A DNA stretch of 27,666 nt from Pseudidiomarina aestuarii (GTDB taxonomy: Bacteria; Pseudomonadota; Gammaproteobacteria; Enterobacterales; Alteromonadaceae). Below the pieces are notes generated by a model. That model was not told the DNA's origin. It worked only from the letters and a program-made list of their open reading frames with translations, and did not search any database. This document shows positions 1-8,834 of this stretch, piece after piece (within the stretch, counting starts at the first letter, position 1; every line of letters starts with the position of its first letter). Location: positions 1-27,666 of the forward strand of contig PYVG01000016.1 of the NCBI GenBank assembly GCA_003030745.1, read 5' to 3'. Made by a program: the position numbers and the translations under genes.

Positions 1-2
1 GA

Positions 3-743
3 ATTCAAGCACATGACTTCCAGTTCTCCGCATGGAACGGCCTCTATCCTAATATGGCAGCTGATCAAACCTTTGTCCGCGAGCTCTGTGCGCGTTTCGG
101 CTGGCGGCGTCAGGCTCATCAAATGGTTCTTGAAGGCGGAGCAGTGAGTAGCAACGGTGCTGGCGTGGTGTGTTGGAGTCGCAGTAGTATCGAGCGTAAT
201 AGTGGGCTCAGTGGCGCATCGAGCTACGTGAGAGACCGCCTACAACAGTCGTTAGAAAAGACCATCCACGCAACCCATCATCTCTGGTTCAATTCGACCT
301 ATGCTGCGGATGAGACCGGCGGTCATATCGATAATATGGCGCAGTTTCTGGCGCCGGACCTGCTCGCAATTGATGCCAATGTGTTTGAGAGCGATGCCGC
401 TGCTCTTGCCCAGTTACCGTCCTCAATTAAGACTCTTGAATTACCACCAACGTGTTCGTTCCAACCTCGACCGAACTTTTTTAGCAGTGTACAGCGTCGT
501 CCCGGTGTGATGCGGCGCGGCAGTCAGCCATTATTGGCAAGCTATATAAACTTTGTCAGAACGCCAACCGCGGTATTTGTGCCACAGTTTGGCCGTGCAG
601 ATGATGCAGAGGCAGTCCGTATTATTCGCTCAGCGGTGCCACACCTTGCTGTCGTGCCAGTCGTTGCCGATGAGATGATTGCGGGAGGCGGCGGACCGCA
701 TTGTATGACGTTACCGCTACCTCTTCTGCATCGACCCGCTTAG
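3..743 (+). CDS. Agmatine deiminase, C-terminal part (5' end outside window)
   Basis: Agmatine deiminase (peptidyl-arginine deiminase, AguA family) hydrolyses agmatine to N-carbamoylputrescine and ammonia on the way to putrescine. The frame is open from base 3, so the N-terminus lies before the window; the ATG at 54 is internal. Family landmarks appear in order: FSAWNGLYP just before that ATG (family form FNAWGGKYP), LEGGAVSSNG (substrate loop, normally EGG followed by a DGEG stretch), DETGGHIDN near 309-335 with the catalytic His, LASYINF, VPQFG, and GGGGPHCMT near 684-710, whose Cys codon (702-704) is the expected nucleophile. The tail after HCMT is short and lacks the usual TQQ. The stop overlaps the convergent lipoprotein stop by four bases. 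Family assignment is firm; substrate is inferred from the family. Confidence 0.87.
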   Translation: MQAHDFQFSAWNGLYPNMAADQTFVRELCARFGWRRQAHQMVLEGGAVSSNGAGVVCWSRSSIERNSGLSGASSYVRDRLQQSLEKTIHATHHLWFNSTYAADETGGHIDNMAQFLAPDLLAIDANVFESDAAALAQLPSSIKTLELPPTCSFQPRPNFFSSVQRRPGVMRRGSQPLLASYINFVRTPTAVFVPQFGRADDAEAVRIIRSAVPHLAVVPVVADEMIAGGGGPHCMTLPLPLLHRPA

Positions 744-1468
744 TTAATTTGGAAGACCACTTCAATTTGCGCTTGAATGTCTGATTGACCCGGCATCGAG
801 ACATCGGCACTGGCCGCACGCATACTCTCCATTCGAAATGCTGGCTGTGGTGCTGAAGAATGTTCGGAGATACGGATGATTTTACCCAAAGTAACGTCTC
901 CGCTTGCGGCGAGGATTTCTGCTTTACCGCGCGCATCATCGATTGCTAGCTGGAGTGCTTCTGCGTAGTACTTACTGGGGTCGCTCACGCGATAGTTTGC
1001 CGACTGAATAGCGGATACACCCGTGGCTAAAGATTGGTCGAGAACCTGATCATAAGCGCTCGGGTCACGCATGGTTACTTCAATACTGCGCGTTACGGCG
1101 TAGCCCCGAATGCGAGGTTTGGAGCGGTCATCTGAGTAGTCGTAAAGTGGTTGCGCTTGAACCGCATACGAGCGAATGTCATCTTTATCGATGTTGGCTT
1201 GCGAGAGTGTCGCTAATACGTTCGCAGTGACTTCATCCACGGCTACTTTTAGGGGTGCCACGGTGTCACCTTCACGAGTAATGACTAACGTGAAGCTCAG
1301 TACATCAGGGATGGCATAGGTGGTTCCGGTACCGGATACGCGAATGGATTGCTCTAAGTTGTTGGCGTCGGAGCTGGTGTTATTCGGCACGCAGCCAGCC
1401 AAAATCAGGACAGTAGCAACGGGAAGCAGCACCATAGCACCGATATTTTTGGTAAAGTAACTCGACAT
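740..1468 (-). CDS. SIMPL-domain (DUF541) lipoprotein
   Basis: 242-residue exported lipoprotein. The N-terminus has a lysine, a hydrophobic stretch and a lipobox LAGC with the acylated Cys at residue 26, so it is probably membrane-anchored and periplasmic. Residues about 43-242 match the SIMPL (DUF541) fold: an opening VSGTG segment, alternating strands and helices, and a central AIDDARGKAEILA helix typical of the family. The molecular role is not established; members have been linked to oxidative stress and envelope functions. The ATG at 1468 is preceded by GGAG at good spacing. The gene is divergent from recX across 91 bases and convergent with the agmatine deiminase gene. The fold call is firm, the function unknown. 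Confidence 0.85.
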   Translation of the reverse strand: MSSYFTKNIGAMVLLPVATVLILAGCVPNNTSSDANNLEQSIRVSGTGTTYAIPDVLSFTLVITREGDTVAPLKVAVDEVTANVLATLSQANIDKDDIRSYAVQAQPLYDYSDDRSKPRIRGYAVTRSIEVTMRDPSAYDQVLDQSLATGVSAIQSANYRVSDPSKYYAEALQLAIDDARGKAEILAASGDVTLGKIIRISEHSSAPQPAFRMESMRAASADVSMPGQSDIQAQIEVVFQIN

Positions 1469-1559
1469 TAGTTCTCCGCAGTTTCAATTTGAGTCTAGGG
1501 TATAGGATAGCTGACTCTAGCTTTTTGTGACTGTAAACGCTGCGTAAAGGTACCATTTC

Positions 1560-2024
1560 ATGACTTCAGATGAGCAACAAGCAAAAGATGTGGTGTTGCG
1601 CCTGTTAGCGCGACGCGAACACAGCGCCCAAGAACTCAAGCAAAAGCTCCGTCAACGCGGCTTCAGCGATGCTGTTTGCGATACCGTGCTCACTATCGCG
1701 CAAGCGAACAACTGGCAAAGTGACGAGCGCTTTGCTGAAACTTGGCTGCGCCATAGTCTCGCTAACGGCGATGGCTTGCAAAAAATCAAAGCGGCGGCAC
1801 AGAACAAAGGCTTGGATACTGAGCTGGTGGCTACCTTGTTGCAGCAATTAGAGCCGGACTGGAATGATCTCTGTTATCAACGCCTGTTGAAGAAGTTTGG
1901 TCATGAACCGCCCAGTGAGCCCAAAATGAGAGACCGAATGATGCGGCATTTACTGCAACGTGGCTTCTCTTACAGCGAAATTAAACAGGCATTGAGTTGG
2001 CAAGCAGAGGCAGCGACAGACTAG
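1560..2024 (+). CDS. recX: RecX regulatory protein
   Basis: 154 residues, usual length for RecX, which binds RecA filaments and dampens recombinase and coprotease activity. The protein is the expected all-helical repeat: LLARREHSAQELKQKL near residues 15-30, then NWQSDERFAETWLRH near 51-65 (the RecX signature F-A-x-x-W-x-R), and a last repeat MMRHLLQRGFSYSEI near 126-140. AAGGT lies about ten bases before the ATG. The gene stands 75 bases before alaS, matching the recA-recX-alaS-csrA order of many gammaproteobacteria, but recA is absent; the upstream neighbour is a divergent lipoprotein gene. I saw no LexA-type CTGT-N8-ACAG box in the 91-base upstream gap. Confidence 0.9.
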   Translation: MTSDEQQAKDVVLRLLARREHSAQELKQKLRQRGFSDAVCDTVLTIAQANNWQSDERFAETWLRHSLANGDGLQKIKAAAQNKGLDTELVATLLQQLEPDWNDLCYQRLLKKFGHEPPSEPKMRDRMMRHLLQRGFSYSEIKQALSWQAEAATD

Positions 2025-2099
2025 GCGTCAGCCTCCATTCGTGGTAGTCTTTTCGCCTTAATTTTTCACCCATTGGATGCAAGGTAGTAGGAACACGCC

Positions 2100-4697
2100 A
2101 TGACCATGACTAGTGCTGAAATACGCGAAGCATTTCTTCAGTTTTTTGCCGAGCGAGGCCACCAACGCGTTGCCTCAGCATCGCTGATTCCTGGCAATGA
2201 CCCGACGTTGTTATTCACCAATGCGGGTATGGTTCCGTTCAAAGATGTCTTTCTCGGTGATGAGCATCGAGACTATTCTCGCGCCACGTCTTCGCAGCGC
2301 TGTCTGCGTGCTGGTGGTAAGCATAATGATCTCGAGAATGTGGGCTACACGGCGCGTCACCACACCTTCTTTGAAATGCTTGGGAATTTTAGTTTCGGCG
2401 ATTATTTCAAGCGCGAAGCCATTCAATACGCGTGGGAGTTTCTAACTGACACGTTGCAATTACCAAAAGAAAAGTTGTGGGTCACGGTTTTTACTGAGGA
2501 CGATGAAGCCTACAACATTTGGGCCGATGAAATAGGCGTCCCGCGTGATCGGATTTCGCGCATCGGTGCCAAAGACAACTTTTGGGCGATGGGTGATACG
2601 GGTCCTTGCGGTCCTTGCTCTGAAATTTTCTATGACCATGGTGAATCGGTCTGGGGTGGTCCTCCGGGAACACCTGAAGAAGATGGCGACCGTTATATCG
2701 AAATTTGGAACCTCGTCTTCATGCAATACAACCGTCAGGCTGATGGCACGCTTCTACCATTGCCAAAGCCGTCTGTTGATACAGGTATGGGACTCGAGCG
2801 TATTTCCGCAGTGCTACAGCATGTGCACAGTAATTACGAAATCGACTTATTTGAAGCTTTGATTAAAGCTGCCGCAAAAATTATTGGAACCACTGACCTC
2901 AGCAACAAATCGCTCCGCGTTATTGCTGATCACATCCGTTCGTGTAGCTTTTTGATTGCCGATGGTGTGCAACCATCGAATGAAGGCCGCGGGTACGTAT
3001 TACGTCGCATTATTCGACGTGCCGTTCGGCATGGCAACATGCTCGGCGCTCCGGCTGGGTTCTTTAGCCTATTGGTGGAAGAGCTCTGCACACAGATGGG
3101 CACTGCCTATCCTGAGTTGGTTGAGAAGCAAAAGGTCATTCGTGACGCGCTAGCGCGCGAAGAAGAACAATTCGGGAAAACCCTCGAGCGTGGTTTGACC
3201 ATTCTCAATGACGCCTTAGAGACGCTTGATGGACAAGTGATTCCGGGTGATGTCGTATTCAAGCTGTACGACACATTTGGTTTCCCTGTCGATCTGACTG
3301 CTGATATCGCGCGCGAAAAAGAGCTCACTATTGATGAAGCGGGTTTTCAAGCCGCGATGGAGCAACAGCGCCAGCGTGCTCAGCAATCTTCGCAATTTGG
3401 CGTCGATTATAACGAACGCCTGAAAAGCTCTGTACGTAGTCAGTTCACTGGTTATGAGCAGACGGATGATGAAAGTGAAGTGGTCGAGCTGTTTGCCGAC
3501 GGACACCCCGTGGCAGAGCTCGCTGTGGGTCAGCAAGGTGTCGTCGTCTTAGCGCAAACGCCGTTCTACGCGGAAAGTGGTGGTCAAATTGGCGACCGCG
3601 GTCGATTAGTGGCTAATGGTGGCGAGTTTATTGTCGAAGATACACAGTACATCGGCAAAGCCATCGCACACCATGGGAAAGCCGCGAGTGCTCTAAAAGT
3701 CGGTGATCGCGTGCGTGCTGAAATTGATGCCGACCGTCGTGCGGCCGTTAAGAAAAACCACTCTGCCACGCATCTATTGCACGCTGCATTGCGTAATTTG
3801 CTGGGTGAGCATGTAACGCAGAAAGGCTCGCTCGTGACGGCTGATCGTCTACGGTTCGATTTCTCTCACTTTGAAGCGGTCACAGCAGAACAATTGGACG
3901 CGATAGAGCGTCAAGTGAATGAAGAAATCTATAAGAATCATGCTTTGCAAACGGCTCATATGCCGATTGAAGAGGCGAAAAAGGCCGGGGCAATGGCGTT
4001 GTTTGGTGAAAAGTACGATGACGATGTTCGTGTAGTAACCATGGGCGATTTTTCGATGGAGCTCTGCGGCGGAACTCATGTAAGCCGGACTGGTGATATC
4101 GGCGCATTTCGCATTGTCAGTGAGGCGGGAATTGCCTCCGGCGTGCGTCGTATTGAGGCCGTAACAGGTGCAGGTGCTGTGCGCTTTACGCTGCAACAAC
4201 AGCAGCAATTGCGCAGTATTGCGAGCATGCTGAAGGCCGATATGAATCATGTTGCTGAGCGCGTGCAATCGCAGCTTGAGCGCGGCAAGGCCTTGGAGAA
4301 GTCGGTTGACGAATTGAAAGGTCGCTTAGCGAGCCAAGCTGGAAATGATCTGGTCGGTTCAGCGTTAGAAATTAATGGTACTAAAGTGATCATCGCGCAG
4401 CTTGATAACGTAGAAAGTAAAGCATTGCGTGAACTCGTTGATGACCTGAAGAATCAAATTGGTTCAGGAGTAGTAGTTCTTGCGGTGGTGAATGACGGTA
4501 AAGTCAGCCTCATCGTTGGGGTCACAAAAGACTTAACTGCCAAAGTTCAAGCTGGTGCTGTTGTGAATGTGGCGGCGCAGTGTGTCGGCGGTAAAGGTGG
4601 TGGACGACCTGATTTGGCGCAGGCTGGCGGGTCGGATGCTAGTCAAGTAACAACGGCTCTAGAGGCCGCGAAAGCGCATCTCGAGTCGGTATTGTAA
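2100..4697 (+). CDS. alaS: Alanyl-tRNA synthetase
   Basis: Class II synthetase charging tRNA-Ala in the cytoplasm; 865 residues, close to the E. coli length. The catalytic core begins at once, with [12 protein letters not shown] and the motif 2 region around [18 protein letters not shown]. The editing domain carries the zinc set HSATH (His554, His558) and CGGTH (Cys656, His660), so deacylation of mischarged tRNA should be intact. The C-terminal C-Ala domain ends with the glycine-rich [15 protein letters not shown]. The start ATG follows AGGA at eight bases; a second ATG two codons on is possible. It sits between recX and csrA as in related bacteria. Several long reading frames overlap it on both strands; none resembles a protein. 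Confidence 0.98.
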   Translation: MTMTSAEIREAFLQFFAERGHQRVASASLIPGNDPTLLFTNAGMVPFKDVFLGDEHRDYSRATSSQRCLRAGGKHNDLENVGYTARHHTFFEMLGNFSFGDYFKREAIQYAWEFLTDTLQLPKEKLWVTVFTEDDEAYNIWADEIGVPRDRISRIGAKDNFWAMGDTGPCGPCSEIFYDHGESVWGGPPGTPEEDGDRYIEIWNLVFMQYNRQADGTLLPLPKPSVDTGMGLERISAVLQHVHSNYEIDLFEALIKAAAKIIGTTDLSNKSLRVIADHIRSCSFLIADGVQPSNEGRGYVLRRIIRRAVRHGNMLGAPAGFFSLLVEELCTQMGTAYPELVEKQKVIRDALAREEEQFGKTLERGLTILNDALETLDGQVIPGDVVFKLYDTFGFPVDLTADIAREKELTIDEAGFQAAMEQQRQRAQQSSQFGVDYNERLKSSVRSQFTGYEQTDDESEVVELFADGHPVAELAVGQQGVVVLAQTPFYAESGGQIGDRGRLVANGGEFIVEDTQYIGKAIAHHGKAASALKVGDRVRAEIDADRRAAVKKNHSATHLLHAALRNLLGEHVTQKGSLVTADRLRFDFSHFEAVTAEQLDAIERQVNEEIYKNHALQTAHMPIEEAKKAGAMALFGEKYDDDVRVVTMGDFSMELCGGTHVSRTGDIGAFRIVSEAGIASGVRRIEAVTGAGAVRFTLQQQQQLRSIASMLKADMNHVAERVQSQLERGKALEKSVDELKGRLASQAGNDLVGSALEINGTKVIIAQLDNVESKALRELVDDLKNQIGSGVVVLAVVNDGKVSLIVGVTKDLTAKVQAGAVVNVAAQCVGGKGGGRPDLAQAGGSDASQVTTALEAAKAHLESVL

Positions 4698-4723
4698 AGA
4701 CCAGTGATTCGGAATAATTAGGC

Positions 4724-4858
4724 TTGTACACAAGTGGCATAGCGATTAGGATATAACAATCGCTATAACAATTAAAATGACGAAAGCGAGTAGTGCGATC
4801 GATGAATATAGTCTACGCTTTCATCGTACAGGAACCGAAGTAGGGAAGGAGCAGGCAA
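4724..4858 (+). promoter_or_regulatory. csrA upstream region: tandem repeats, inverted repeat and GGA motifs
   Basis: The 161-base alaS-csrA gap is structured. The nonamer TATAACAAT occurs at 4752-4760 and again at 4764-4772, twelve bases apart; each copy contains a -10-like TATAAC. A weak TTGTAC lies at 4724-4729. AGCGATT (4741-4747) pairs with AATCGCT (4758-4764). Further on, GAAAGCG (4782-4788) pairs with CGCTTTC (4816-4822). Three GGA triplets follow at 4831, 4844 and 4848, the last being the csrA ribosome binding site. GGA motifs in a csrA leader fit the known CsrA autoregulation in E. coli, where it binds its own leader and blocks translation. Promoter positions are guesses; the repeats are directly visible. 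Confidence 0.5.
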
Positions 4859-5050
4859 ATGTTGATCTTAACCCGTAGAGTGGGTGAAACCTTGATGATT
4901 GGCGACGAGGTTACAGTCACCGTATTGGGTGTAAAAGGCAACCAAGTGCGCATTGGTGTCAATGCGCCGAAAGATGTCTCAGTACACCGCGAAGAAATTT
5001 ATATGCGAATTCAAGCGGAGCATGCTGACAACAACTCCGAGAATAAGTAA
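4859..5050 (+). CDS. csrA: Carbon storage regulator CsrA (RsmA)
   Basis: 63-residue RNA-binding dimer that represses or stabilises mRNAs by binding GGA motifs, controlling carbon flux, motility and biofilm. The opening [16 protein letters not shown] and the stretch [18 protein letters not shown] match E. coli CsrA almost exactly, including Leu4, Arg6 and Arg44, which are needed for RNA binding. Only the C-terminal tail differs. AAGGAG stands nine bases before the ATG and is itself a plausible CsrA site. The gene ends twelve bases before an intrinsic terminator, so it is probably monocistronic or read through from alaS. The alaS-csrA-tRNA order is conserved in gammaproteobacteria. Confidence 0.98.
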   Translation: MLILTRRVGETLMIGDEVTVTVLGVKGNQVRIGVNAPKDVSVHREEIYMRIQAEHADNNSENK

Positions 5051-5061
5051 TTCCCTGCATC

Positions 5062-5093
5062 AAAAAGCTGACACACTCTCTGTCAGCTTTTTT
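5062..5093 (+). terminator. Intrinsic terminator after csrA
   Basis: AAAAAGCTGACA (5062-5073) pairs perfectly with TGTCAGCTTTTT (5081-5092) around a seven-base loop, ending in a run of six T. It lies twelve bases past the csrA stop and could also act on the other strand. Confidence 0.92.
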
Positions 5094-5186
5094 GATCGTA
5101 TTCTTAGCTAAACAAGCCTTTGTGCCCGATAATCCAGCGAAGTGTTTAAAAATCCCACAAACAGTACCCAGTTCGGAAAAAATCGT

Positions 5187-5214
5187 TTGACATTATTGTC
5201 GTTGCCGCTATCAT
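5187..5214 (+). promoter_or_regulatory. Sigma-70-type promoter for the tRNA-Ser/tRNA-Arg unit
   Basis: Perfect -35 TTGACA at 5187-5192 and -10 TATCAT at 5209-5214 (five of six) separated by 16 bases. The -10 ends 18 bases before the first tRNA base, and the csrA terminator lies upstream, so this should drive the two tRNA genes. Seen in sequence; activity inferred. Confidence 0.8.
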
Positions 5215-5232
5215 TCATCGCCACAAGTAAGT

Positions 5233-5325
5233 GGTGAGGTGGCCGAGTGGCTGAAGGCGCTCCCCTGCTAAGGGAGTATAGGGTTTGTAGCTCTATCGAG
5301 GGTTCGAATCCCTCCCTCACCGCCA
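5233..5325 (+). tRNA. tRNA-Ser (GCU)
   Basis: 93 bases including encoded CCA. Acceptor arm GGTGAGG (5233-5239) pairs with CCTCACC (5315-5321), discriminator G at 5322, CCA at 5323-5325. Anticodon stem CTCCC/GGGAG flanks the loop with anticodon GCT at 5267-5269, reading AGC/AGU serine codons. The long variable arm typical of serine tRNA and a GGTTCGAATC T-loop are present. A tRNA-Ser(GCU) after csrA is common in gammaproteobacteria. Confidence 0.97.
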
Positions 5326-5344
5326 GCTTTTAACGACAGACAAC

Positions 5345-5421
5345 GCACTCGTAGCTCAATTGGATAGAGTACTCGGCTACGAACCGAGCGGTTGGAGGTT
5401 CAAGTCCTCCCGAGTGCGCCA
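5345..5421 (+). tRNA. tRNA-Arg (ACG)
   Basis: 77 bases including encoded CCA. Acceptor GCACTCG (5345-5351) pairs with CGAGTGC (5411-5417), discriminator G, CCA at 5419-5421. Anticodon stem CTCGG/CCGAG holds anticodon ACG at 5379-5381; its A is expected to be edited to inosine by TadA to read CGU, CGC and CGA. It lies 19 bases after tRNA-Ser. E. coli has several tandem copies here; this window has one. A weak CTAC/GTAG hairpin with TTTT follows at 5423-5441. Confidence 0.97.
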
Positions 5422-5595
5422 TCTACTCCTCCTGTAGTTTTATCCATATGTAGTTTCTACCTATCCTTGTATAGTTTTCATCTATAACTGCTATATCCCG
5501 GTCAAACTTTTTCCTTAGCCAAGTTGTGCTATTCTGGTATCAGATTTTCACAAATTTTGTTTGCTAATAAGTACTTGCTAAGGAAGTGTCGCAGC

Positions 5596-5829
5596 ATGAA
5601 TGAGCAATTGAACGAAGCACTAGCTATCCTGTTCACGGGCATGGTAACGGTATTCATGTTCTTGTCGCTGTTGATATGCGCCATGCTGTTGTTGCGTCGA
5701 TTCGTAGTAGAGGTTGATGTGCAACCGGCCTCGACTCGAAAAAAATCAAAAGCAACATCACAACCAACACCGCAACAACTTGCAGCGATTACTGCTGCTG
5801 TTCACCGCTATCGCGGCACCAAGTCGTGA
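5596..5829 (+). CDS. oadG: Oxaloacetate decarboxylase gamma subunit
   Basis: 77-residue single-pass inner-membrane protein that links the carboxyltransferase OadA to the sodium pump OadB. Residues about 8-34 form one transmembrane helix with the family pattern GMVTVFMFLSLLI, followed by a basic, Ser/Thr/Pro/Gln-rich cytoplasmic tail ending in an AAITAAVHRYR segment; such tails bind OadA and zinc in characterised members. The frame is open further upstream, but AAGGAAG at 5579-5585 fits the ATG at 5596 and the protein then begins like family members. It is first in oadG-oadA-oadB, 46 bases before oadA. Confidence 0.9.
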   Translation: MNEQLNEALAILFTGMVTVFMFLSLLICAMLLLRRFVVEVDVQPASTRKKSKATSQPTPQQLAAITAAVHRYRGTKS

Positions 5830-5875
5830 GTCGTGAACTATTAGCTATCAAACTGCCGTTGAGGGAGAATTCTGC

Positions 5876-7666
5876 ATGAGTAAGCCATTACTGCTAACCG
5901 AACTTGTCTTGCGTGACGCGCACCAATCGCTGTTAGCAACGAGAATGCGACTCGATGATATGTTGCCCATTGCTGAGAAATTAGATGATGCCGGCTTCTG
6001 GTCGATGGAATCATGGGGTGGTGCTACGTTCGATGCTTGTATCCGCTATTTGGGCGAAGATCCCTGGGAGCGTATTCGCGAGCTCAAAAAGGTCATGCCG
6101 AAGACGCCTCAGCAGATGCTTCTACGCGGACAAAACCTCCTCGGTTATCGTCATTACGCGGATGACGTCGTTAAACGCTTCGTTGAGCGTGCACGTGAGA
6201 ATGGTGTCGACGTATTTCGTATTTTCGATGCCATGAATGATGTCCGTAATCTTGAAACGGCTATCAAGGCTGCCAAAGCCGTAGATGGGCATGCGCAAGG
6301 TACGATGTCTTACACCGTTAGTCCGGTGCATACACTAGACAAATGGTTAGAGATGGCGCAACAACTAGAAGATCTTGGTTGTGATTCCTTATGCATTAAG
6401 GACATGGCAGGCCTATTGCGTCCGCAAGCGGCACATGAACTAATTTCAGCACTGAAAAAGAATCTCAGTATTCCCATTGCGATGCAGTGTCACGCAACCA
6501 CAGGTTTAAGCACAGCAACCTATCAGAAAGCGATTGATGCGGGCATTGATATGCTCGATACCGCGATTTCGTCAATGAGCATGACCTATGGACATTCTGC
6601 TACCGAAACAATTGTAGCGATGACCGAGGGAACCGATAGAGACACAGGATTGGATTTAGAGCACCTCGAAGATATCGCAGGATATTTTCGCGAGGTTCGC
6701 AAGAAGTACGCTCAGTTCGAAGGCTCGCTGAAGGGAATTGATGCACGCATTTTGCTCGCCCAAGTACCGGGTGGCATGCTGACCAATATGGAAAATCAAC
6801 TGCGTGAACAGGGTGCTGCCGATAAATTTGATGAAGTACTCGCTGAAATTCCAAAAGTCCGTGAAGACCTTGGCTTTATTCCGCTGGTAACACCAACATC
6901 TCAGATTGTTGGGACTCAAGCGGTGTTGAATGTATTGAGCCAAGAGCGCTACAAATCTATCTCCAAAGAGACCAAAGGTGTTTTGCGCGGCGAATATGGC
7001 GCTACCGCTGCGCCGGTGAATAAAGAGTTGCAACAACGCGTGTTAGAGGGAGACGAACCCATTACCGTTCGTCCTGCCGATTTAATTGACGATGAACTCG
7101 AGCAACTGACTTCCGAGTTACGGAAAAAGGCGAAGGAAGAGAACATTCGGTTGGCGGAAAATGAAGTCGATGATGTTCTGACCTATGCGTTGTTCCCACA
7201 AATCGGTCTGAAGTTTTTGCAGAATCGCGATAATCCAGATGCCTTCGAACCCGTGCCAAACGGCGCTGCCAGTAACGAGTCACAATCCGCAAAAGAGCCT
7301 GTAAAGTCATCAGCACAAGGCGGCATCGAGAGTTACTCGGTAAAGGTTGACGGTAAAGTGTTTGCCGTCGAAGTTGGGCCTGCTGGTGAAGTTACGGCTT
7401 CAGCACCAACTGACAACAAACCCGCAGCAAGTAAGTCCTCCGCGTCAGGAAATGTGAAGCCGATCAGTGCACCACTCTCTGGTAATGTCTTTAAAATCAT
7501 GGTTAAACCGGGTGAATCCGTCGAGGCTGGTGAGGTTGTCATTATTCTCGAAGCGATGAAGATGGAAACGGATATCAAAGCTGAACAGGCTGGAACCGTC
7601 GTCGATGTTGACGTCAAAGAAGGTGACAGTGTGAATGTCGGCGATATCTTGATTACATTGGAGTAA
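5876..7666 (+). CDS. oadA: Oxaloacetate decarboxylase alpha subunit, biotin-dependent
   Basis: 596-residue cytoplasmic subunit that moves the carboxyl group of oxaloacetate to biotin, releasing pyruvate; OadB then decarboxylates biotin and exports Na+. Residues about 4-260 are the TIM-barrel carboxyltransferase, with RDAHQS (Asp14, metal ligand) and CIKDMAG (Lys175). About 285-480 is the conserved carboxylase segment. After an Ala/Ser/Pro-rich linker, about 525-596 is the biotinyl domain with EAMKMET, biotin on Lys562. The segment AMQCHATTG has Gln204 where characterised OadA proteins have the first His of a His-x-His metal pair; His206 is kept. GGGAGA lies about nine bases before the ATG. 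The gene ends three bases before oadB. Confidence 0.95.
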   Translation: MSKPLLLTELVLRDAHQSLLATRMRLDDMLPIAEKLDDAGFWSMESWGGATFDACIRYLGEDPWERIRELKKVMPKTPQQMLLRGQNLLGYRHYADDVVKRFVERARENGVDVFRIFDAMNDVRNLETAIKAAKAVDGHAQGTMSYTVSPVHTLDKWLEMAQQLEDLGCDSLCIKDMAGLLRPQAAHELISALKKNLSIPIAMQCHATTGLSTATYQKAIDAGIDMLDTAISSMSMTYGHSATETIVAMTEGTDRDTGLDLEHLEDIAGYFREVRKKYAQFEGSLKGIDARILLAQVPGGMLTNMENQLREQGAADKFDEVLAEIPKVREDLGFIPLVTPTSQIVGTQAVLNVLSQERYKSISKETKGVLRGEYGATAAPVNKELQQRVLEGDEPITVRPADLIDDELEQLTSELRKKAKEENIRLAENEVDDVLTYALFPQIGLKFLQNRDNPDAFEPVPNGAASNESQSAKEPVKSSAQGGIESYSVKVDGKVFAVEVGPAGEVTASAPTDNKPAASKSSASGNVKPISAPLSGNVFKIMVKPGESVEAGEVVIILEAMKMETDIKAEQAGTVVDVDVKEGDSVNVGDILITLE

Positions 7667-7669
7667 ACC

Positions 7670-8800
7670 ATGGGCCGCTGGGAAATATTATGGAATAGTA
7701 CTGCTATCGCTGCGTTCACGTGGGGACAGGCAGTGATGATGGTGGTTGGGCTCCTACTGCTATATTTGGCTATCAGCAAGAAGTTCGAACCATTGTTGCT
7801 ACTGCCAATTGGGTTTGGTGCCATCCTCGCGAACATTCCGTTGGCAGGTTTCAATGACCCGGGTGGATTGCTCTATTATATTTACTATGTCGGAATAGAA
7901 ACTGGTGTATTCCCGCTACTCATTTTCATGGGAGTAGGGGCTATGACGGACTTCGGTCCACTGTTGGCCAATCCTCGCACGTTGTTGCTGGGCGCTGCCG
8001 CTCAGTTTGGTATTTTTGCGACTCTATTTGGGGCTATAGCGCTCAATGCCATTCCAGGATTTGAATTCACACTGAAGGATGCCAGTGCAATCGCTATTAT
8101 TGGCGGTGCGGATGGGCCCACAGCCATCTTTCTAGCGTCCCGCTTGGCGCCTGATTTGCTTGGTGCGATTGCAGTCGCGGCTTATTCCTACATGGCCTTG
8201 GTGCCAATTATTCAGCCACCGATTATGAAGCTGTTCACCACTAAGGCTGAGCGCGCTATTCAAATGGAACAGCTGCGACCTGTTGGCCGCCGTGAGAAGA
8301 TTATCTTCCCGTTAGCAGTGCTGTTTCTAACCTTGCTATTCTTGCCCACTGCGACGCCATTGGTGGGGATGTTCTGCTTGGGTAACTTGATGCGAGAAGC
8401 GGGTGTGGTCGATCGACTCAGCAAAACTGCGCAGAATGAACTCATCAATATCGTAACGATATTTTTAGGCTTGGCTGTCGGTTCGAAGCTTTCAGCTGAC
8501 CAGTTTTTGTCCGTTCAGACACTCGGAATTTTGCTGTTGGGCGCGTTTGCGTTCTCAATTGGAACAGCCTCCGGCGTGTTGATGGCAAAGGTAATGGCTA
8601 AATTCAGCAAGTCACCGATTAATCCATTGATTGGGGCTGCCGGAGTATCGGCTGTACCGATGGCTGCGCGAGTCGTTAATAAAGTTGGATTAGAAGCAAA
8701 TCCACAGAACTTTCTACTCATGCATGCAATGGGGCCAAACGTCGCCGGCGTGTTAGGTTCAGCGGTAGCTGCCGGTATCTTGTTGGCTTTAGTAGGTTAA
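7670..8800 (+). CDS. oadB: Oxaloacetate decarboxylase beta subunit, Na+ pump
   Basis: 376-residue polytopic inner-membrane protein that decarboxylates carboxybiotin and couples it to Na+ export. The sequence alternates long hydrophobic helices, and [12 protein letters not shown] at residues 143-154 is the family's re-entrant ion-binding signature; Asp148 matches the essential aspartate of OadB proteins. Later landmarks include [20 protein letters not shown], and [20 protein letters not shown] at the C-terminus. It starts directly after the oadA stop, so translation is probably coupled. A sodium-extruding decarboxylase fits a marine, sodium-cycle organism. No accessory citrate or malate transporter gene lies beside the operon. 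Confidence 0.96.
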   Translation: MGRWEILWNSTAIAAFTWGQAVMMVVGLLLLYLAISKKFEPLLLLPIGFGAILANIPLAGFNDPGGLLYYIYYVGIETGVFPLLIFMGVGAMTDFGPLLANPRTLLLGAAAQFGIFATLFGAIALNAIPGFEFTLKDASAIAIIGGADGPTAIFLASRLAPDLLGAIAVAAYSYMALVPIIQPPIMKLFTTKAERAIQMEQLRPVGRREKIIFPLAVLFLTLLFLPTATPLVGMFCLGNLMREAGVVDRLSKTAQNELINIVTIFLGLAVGSKLSADQFLSVQTLGILLLGAFAFSIGTASGVLMAKVMAKFSKSPINPLIGAAGVSAVPMAARVVNKVGLEANPQNFLLMHAMGPNVAGVLGSAVAAGILLALVG

Positions 8801-8807
8801 AGCGTCT

Positions 8808-8834
8808 GTTAACGGGCCTTATCGGCCCGTTAAC
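8808..8834. terminator. Perfect hairpin between oadB and the convergent small ORF
   Basis: GTTAACGGGCC (8808-8818) pairs with GGCCCGTTAAC (8824-8834), eleven perfect base pairs around TTATC. It lies eight bases past the oadB stop and contains the stop codon of the minus-strand ORF at 8819-8992. Neither side has a T run, so it is not a textbook intrinsic terminator; it may slow polymerase or protect 3' ends of both converging transcripts. Confidence 0.5.

Noticed and set aside
1469..1559. LexA (SOS) box in front of recX
   Set aside because: CTGTAAACGCTG at about 1530 begins like one, but the second half-site ACAG is missing at the right spacing.
3849..4268. 139-residue minus-strand frame inside alaS
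   Set aside because: Runs antisense to a strongly conserved synthetase, has no recognisable domain and no upstream signals.
5423..5441. Terminator after tRNA-Arg
   Set aside because: Only a four-base-pair stem with TTTT; too weak to list as a feature.
5524..5595. Longer oadG start
   Set aside because: The added residues are unlike OadG, and AAGGAAG favours ATG 5596.
7333..7854. 173-residue Ser/Thr-rich minus-strand frame across the oadA/oadB junction
   Set aside because: Composition is the mirror of the biotinyl-domain and linker codons; no family resemblance.
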